Of a stretch of 64,000 nucleotides of DNA, positions 59,485 to 64,000 are shown piece after piece. This DNA is from Ptychodera flava (Eukaryota; Hemichordata; Enteropneusta; Ptychoderidae), in contig NC_091932.1 in NCBI RefSeq assembly GCF_041260155.1, forward strand, positions 46,903,629 through 46,967,628. Reading direction: 5' to 3'. The first letter of the stretch is position 1, and each line of letters begins with the position of its first letter. The translations under genes were made by a program, and so were the position numbers. The notes beneath the pieces are model-generated. The model did not search any database, had not been told where the DNA came from, and saw nothing but the letters and a program-made list of their open reading frames with translations.

Positions 59485-59606
59485 AGTCCATCTGTCTGTC
59501 TGTCCGTCTGTCTGTGTGTCTGTCTGTCTGTCTGTCGTCTGTATGTATGTATGTATGTATGTATGTATGTATGTATGTATGTATGTATGTATGTATGTAT
59601 GTATGT
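59374..59606. repeat. Compound (TATC)n-(TGTC)n-(TATG)n microsatellite
   Basis: An uninterrupted change from TATC to TGTC to TATG tetranucleotides. Tyr/Leu/Ser and Cys/Met/Tyr repeat frames over it are artefacts. Confidence 0.95.
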
Positions 59607-59739
59607 TAATTATTATTAATAAATTATTTATTGAACTGTTTGATATTCATTCATGCGTTAATTATAATAAATGTAGCAAAAATTGCCTCATAACAAATAA
59701 AACACAAATAATTCACTCAATTTGGGAATCTTAATCCGA

Positions 59740-61350
59740 AATCAATGCCAGATCATGCTTTCGTACCTGTCAACGTCAAAAGTACAAAACGAAGACCCTT
59801 GATATCGTCGGTATTTTGGGGCCATATTTCGTCGGTATTGGTTTTATTTGTGAAGAATAGTGAGAGGAAGTCAATTCCGTGCCAAAGACAAAATTTGGAC
59901 GAATATTTTTGGAGTAGATTAAAAATAACCTACTAATTTTGGTCGTTTTTCAAGTCCAAATGTATCAAAAAGAAGACCCTGTCATATCTCTCATACTAAT
60001 CGTCCTTATTTCGTCGGGATTGATTCAATTGGTCAAGAAGGGAGTAATTCATCAATAACTTAATCAAAAATGGTCATATTCAACATTAAAAGCTAAAATA
60101 GTTGCGTCTATTTGAGAATCGGAATCCGAAGCTAATGCCAGCGGCTTGCCGTATCTGTCAAAGTCAAAAGTACAAAACGAAGACCCTTGATATCTCCGGT
60201 ATTTAAGGGCCATATTTCGTCGGTATTGGTTTAATTTGTGAAGAATAGTGGGAGGAAGTCAATTCCGTGCCAAAAACAAAATTTGGACGAATATTTTTGG
60301 AGTAGTTTAAAAATAACCTACTAAATTTGGTCGTTTTTCAAGTCCAAATGTACAAAACGAAGACCCTGTCATATCTCTCGTAATAATAGTCCATATTTCG
60401 TCGGGATTGATTCAATTGGTCAAGGAGGGAGTTATTCATCCATAACTTAATCAACACTGGCCATATGAAACATTAAAAGCTAATATAGTTGCTTTTAATT
60501 GAGAATCGGAATCCGAAGCTAATGCCAGCGGCTTGCCGTATATGTCAAAGTCAAAAGTACAAAACGAAGACCCTTGATATCTCCGGTATTTAAGGGCCAT
60601 ATTTCGTCGTAATTGGTTTTATTTGTGAAGAATAGTGAGAGGAAGTCAATTCCGTGCCAAAAACAAAAATTTGGACGTATATTTTTGGAGTAGTTTAAAA
60701 ATAACCTACTAATTTTGGTCGTTTTTCAAGTCCAAATGTACAAAACGAAGACCCTGTCATATCTCTCATAATAATCGTCCATATTTCGTCGGGATTGATT
60801 CAATTGGTCAAAAAGGGAGTAATTCATCCATAACTTAATCAAAAATGGCCATATGAAACATTAAAAGCTAATATAGTTGCGTTTAATTTAGAATTCGAAT
60901 CCGAAGCTAATGCCAGTGGCTTGCCGTATCCGTCAAAGTCAAAAGTACAAAACGAAGACCCTTGATATCGCCGTATTAAGGACCATTATTCGTCGGTATT
61001 GGTTTTATTTGTGATGAAAAGTGAGAGGAAGTCAATTCCGTGCCAAAAACAAAATTTGGACGCATATTTTTGGATTAGTTTAAAAGTAACCTACTAAATT
61101 TGGTCGTTTTTCAAGTCCAAATGTACAAAACGAAGACCCTGTCATATCTCGCATAATAATAGTCCATATTTCGTCGGGATTGATTCAATTGGTCAAGGAG
61201 GGAGGTATACATCCATTACTTTATCACAGATGGCCATATTAAACATTAAAACCTAAAATAATTGCGCCTATTTAAGAATTGCAATTCGAAACCAATACTG
61301 GCGGCTTGCCGTATCTGTCAAAGTCAAAAGTACAAATCAAAGACCTGTGA
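59740..61350 (-). repeat. ~385-bp tandem array, right arm (four to five units, inverted)
   Basis: GCGGCTTGCCGTAT(C/A)TGTCAAAG recurs near 60141, 60528, 60914 and 61299, with a diverged inner copy near 59757. It is the reverse complement of the left-arm unit, with the same internal blocks in reverse order. Confidence 0.9.
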
Positions 61351-61651
61351 TATCTCCGGTATTTAAGGGCCATATTATGCCGTATTGGCTTAATTTCACT
61401 TGAACTTCGTGTAGCCTATTGTGGTTAAAAATGTAGTGGCTATTGTTATATCATCAAGTCGCGCAGCCGAGAGTGCTGTTTGACTCCGATGTGATAGTAA
61501 TTTGGCGTGTATCATGTCTGAAACAGCGTAATTACTGCGTACTAAATACTATAACGTTCGAGCCGTCCTAGCCGGTTAGAGTGCATTGTGCCTTTAATCC
61601 AAATTCAGGGGTCTTCGGTCTTCGATCTTCGGTCTTCGTTTGTATACCCCC

Positions 61652-61661
61652 GGTAGGGTAC
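61652..61661. other. Right 10-bp target-site duplication of the foldback element
   Basis: GGTAGGGTAC, identical to 48288-48297, directly follows the CCCCC terminus. Confidence 0.8.
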
Positions 61662-61679
61662 TATCCTTTTGTAAAGTTT

Positions 61680-61800
61680 GAAAGAAATTGACTGGGGCAT
61701 GTCTGAGATATCTGCGTGAATGGATGGACGGATGGACAGATATGACCCAATCGATAAGTACCCCCGGACTTCGTCCGTGGGGACTAAAAAGCGTCTAAAC
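61680..61800. repeat. Dispersed repeat fragment (right half of the interrupted copy)
   Basis: CATGTCTGAGATATCTGCGT, (GGAT)n and CCCCGGACTTCGTCCGTGGG are family blocks. With 48215-48287 they form one copy split by the foldback element. 61800-62590 holds no recognised feature. Confidence 0.65.
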
Positions 61801-62589
61801 TTGGCCCACAAATGCTCCATTTTATTTTCTGGTTGATAATGATCCTTGTACAAATCACAGTTTTCGTTTTAGCCTTAAAATTACTGTGTAAACGATATTA
61901 TTCATATTCATGGGCATGAAAACAAAGCATTACTGTGTATTTGTGGGCAGTCACGTGGTTCAGCTCGACCAATTAAAACGCAATAGACAGGGCATGGTAA
62001 TATAATAAGAGATAATAAAGAATACTGCTATGTCCATGCATAGCGGCTGATGAATGCAAGACATCTCTACTCAGAGATGCCGGTGCCAATTATTTTTTAA
62101 CTTAGTACAAGGATACCACACTATGTCTACATATGCAGGTCAATGAGATTTATGAATACACCACCGCTAAGTTGAGGGAAAGAGAAGAGGGTTTATTGCA
62201 AAAAGAAGAACGGAAACACCGAAGTATAGAAATAAAGCACAGAATGAAACGGCAAATATAAAGCAGTAAAGGGCATAGAACTAGTGCCCTCGCAGATCTC
62301 AAACTAAGTACTATCAAAACTTACAATACAAAACAGTCAAAATAGAAGTAGCAAACTAACCTACAATAAAAAGCAAAATGAGAGGGCCCCTTCAATCAAG
62401 CAACCGAGCAGAGGTCATAGGTGACCTTGGGGTCAAGGTCTGAATGACCTTGATGATGAATCCATCCTGAGAGGTTGAAATGTGGGAAAGGAGTGGAAAT
62501 GGGATTCAGGATGGAATCCAAAGCCCAAGCGATGGAAGTATGACTGAACTTGAGTGACCCCCAAAAGGAGGGAAAGAATTGAGAATGAT

Positions 62590-63365
62590 GTTAGTAGAGG
62601 GTTTCTCGCACCCAGGGGATCGCCGCGGTGGTGATACGGCCTGGGGGGAGGGGGTCCCGGGGGACAGGTAAACTGTACGAGCCCGGGTGGAAACATGATG
62701 GAATAAAGACAAGGTTCTCGCACCCAAGGGATCACCGCGGTGGTGATATGGCTTGGGGGAGGGGGTCCCGGGGGACAGGTAAACTGTACGACCCCGGGTG
62801 GAAACATGATGGAACGAAGACAAGGTTCTCGCACCCAAGGGATCACCGCAGTGATGATACGGCTTGGGGGAGGGGGTCCCGGGGACAGGTAAAATGTACG
62901 AGCCTGGGTGGAAACATGATGAAACGAAAGACAAGGTTCTTGCACCCAAGGGATCACCGCGGTGGTGATACGGCTTGGGGGAGGGGGTCCCGGGGGACAG
63001 GTAAACTGTACGAGCCCGGGTGGAAACATAATATGGAAAGAAGACAAGGTTCTTGCGCCCAGGGATCACCGCGGTGATGATACGGCTTGGGGGGAGGGGG
63101 TCCCGGGGGACAGGTAAACTGTACGAACCCAGGTGAAACATGATGGAACGAAGACAAGGTTCTCGCGCCCAAGGATCACCGCGGTGGTGATACGGCTTGG
63201 GGGGAGGGGGTCCTGGGGACAGGTAAACTGGCGAGCCCAGGTGGAAAATGGTATGAAGACAGGGTGTCTCGCGCCCAAGGGATCGCCATAGTGGTACGTG
63301 ATACGGCTTGGGAGAGGGGGTCCTGGGGGACAGGTAAGCTGTACGAGCCCAGGTGGAAACAGAAG
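62590..63365. repeat. GC-rich ~112-bp minisatellite, about seven units
   Basis: Units begin near 62602, 62712, 62825, 62937, 63048, 63160 and 63265. Each has GGTTCTCGCACCCAAGGGAT, CACCGCGGTGGTGATACGGC, GAGGGGGTCCCGGGGGACAG, GTAAACTGTACGAGCCCGG and GTGGAAACATGATGGAACG. Proline-rich open frames on the minus strand and Gly-rich ones on the plus strand only reflect the lack of stops in the unit. 63366-64000 has no recognised feature. Confidence 0.95.
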
Positions 63366-64000
63366 TTACGTGTAGGAACGGTAAAAGATGAAAACACAAG
63401 AATGACAAAACGCAGACATGAAACACAACAAGATGCGTAAACGTATGAGTACTATGACAGTGGTTCTGGAGAGGGCGCTATCACACAGCTACATGCACCT
63501 GAGACATGACGTACATGGAGAATGATCTATTCAGCTCTTCAACAGATATTAGTGGGCAGTAAGGACGATTTTAATGTCAGCTTTTCATGGTTGTTTAATC
63601 CATATGTTGATATTTGTATCATAACAAGGACATTTTTTCAGTATTATTTATCGTTTAGGTGTTTCTAAATGTATCATGATAATAAACTCTGATAGAGGGA
63701 CCGGACCGTAAGTCAACTCAACTTTACTGTTTTCTGTGGCATGACGCCGAGAGGATCTGTCAAGATGTGCACTTCATATTTTTCCCCGACTGCTTTTTGT
63801 GATTTAAAGAGGATGGTAAAATTTGGTATATGTACACGGTAGTTCTAAAAGTTAACCCGTGACGAAATGTTCAGGGGTTAGGGTAGTTCAGAGTGCACCC
63901 GTGTTTCAGAGTACACACATTTACTATATTTTGTATTAAATTTAATTTTCCCTGTAAAATGTAAAATTACTTTTGAGACAAAGAAGTCAGTACCGAAGGT

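Larger units (their letters stand above)
48298..61651. mobile_element. 13.35-kb foldback-type transposable element
   Basis: Both ends read GGGGGTATACAAA(A)CGAA inward, followed by repeated GAAGACC/GAAGATC heptamers, then CCCCTGAATTTGGA(C/T)TAAAGGCAC and AACGTTATAGTATTTAGTAC. Long inverted arms (48298 to about 52060; about 59740 to 61651) consist of a ~330-bp outer part plus ~385-bp tandem units in opposite orientation. Perfect 10-bp duplications (GGTAGGGTAC) flank it. The flanking DNA on both sides is one dispersed-repeat copy (GATCACATTGTGAAACATAT left; ATGTCTGAGATATCTGCGTG right), so the element sits inside a pre-existing repeat. Kilobase TIRs with internal tandem arrays and a 9-10 bp duplication resemble Foldback/Mutator-type (MULE) elements; that classification is inference. 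No transposase was recognised in the 7.7-kb centre. Confidence 0.75.

Noticed and set aside
62433..63426. Long Pro-rich minus-strand open frames (up to 306 codons) and a Gly-rich plus-strand frame
   Set aside because: They run across a 112-bp tandem repeat with no stops in several frames, and codon frame changes from unit to unit. No domain or start context.

Overview
This is eukaryotic (metazoan) nuclear DNA: AT-rich, intron-containing and dominated by transposable elements. The reverse transcriptases belong to BEL/Pao, a DIRS-like (YIDD) element, a Penelope-like element and a CR1/L2-like LINE. Together with an integrase-core gene family common in marine animals and many TIR-bounded non-autonomous elements, this suggests a marine invertebrate, plausibly an invertebrate deuterostome such as an amphioxus or acorn worm. 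The phylum cannot be fixed from the sequence alone. No rRNA, tRNA or CRISPR array was recognised.

Layout. 0-10.1 kb: AT microsatellite, a 920-bp TIR element with TTA target-site duplications (TSDs), a ~240-bp tandem dimer, and a three-exon integrase-core gene (2769-10080, plus strand) whose first exon is frameshifted. Its introns hold a TTAA-flanked MITE, a 1-kb repeat with internal tandem units, and old dispersed repeats. 10.1-22 kb: two copies of a TTAA-flanked ~360-bp element, a ~2.4-kb element with hAT-like ends, degenerate satellites, and a minus-strand terminal exon resembling a HECT ubiquitin-ligase C-lobe (20145-20377). 22-29.4 kb: a minus-strand BEL/Pao retrotransposon with broken gag, an open pol, and a possible 3' LTR carrying seven 61-bp repeats. 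29.4-40 kb: a CpG-richer stretch with an NRF1-type palindrome, a truncated DIRS-like RT (minus), three plus-strand exons whose reading phases agree (32874-33000, 36758-36802, 39864-39979), and a second, decayed BEL/Pao gag (33940-36029) in their first intron. 40-48 kb: a 410-bp tandem duplication, a piggyBac-like MITE, and a 3.2-kb TTA-flanked element containing a Penelope-like RT. A paralogous empty site for that insertion lies near 16.07 kb.

48.3-61.65 kb is the most striking structure. It is a 13.35-kb foldback-type element with perfect 10-bp flanking duplications (GGTAGGGTAC), ends reading GGGGGTATACAAA, GAAGACC/GAAGATC-rich subterminal repeats, and long unequal inverted arms built of ~385-bp tandem units (about nine left, four to five right). 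Its 7.7-kb centre contains a dead LINE 3' end, a 406-bp TIR element with its own 10-bp duplication, a TTAA element, a 222-bp tandem duplication and a compound tetranucleotide microsatellite. No transposase was recognised. The window ends with a ~112-bp GC-rich minisatellite (62.6-63.4 kb) and unassigned sequence.

Only three items look like host or host-like genes: the integrase-core gene, the three-exon plus-strand gene and the HECT-like fragment. Everything else with coding capacity belongs to retroelements, all visibly damaged or truncated.
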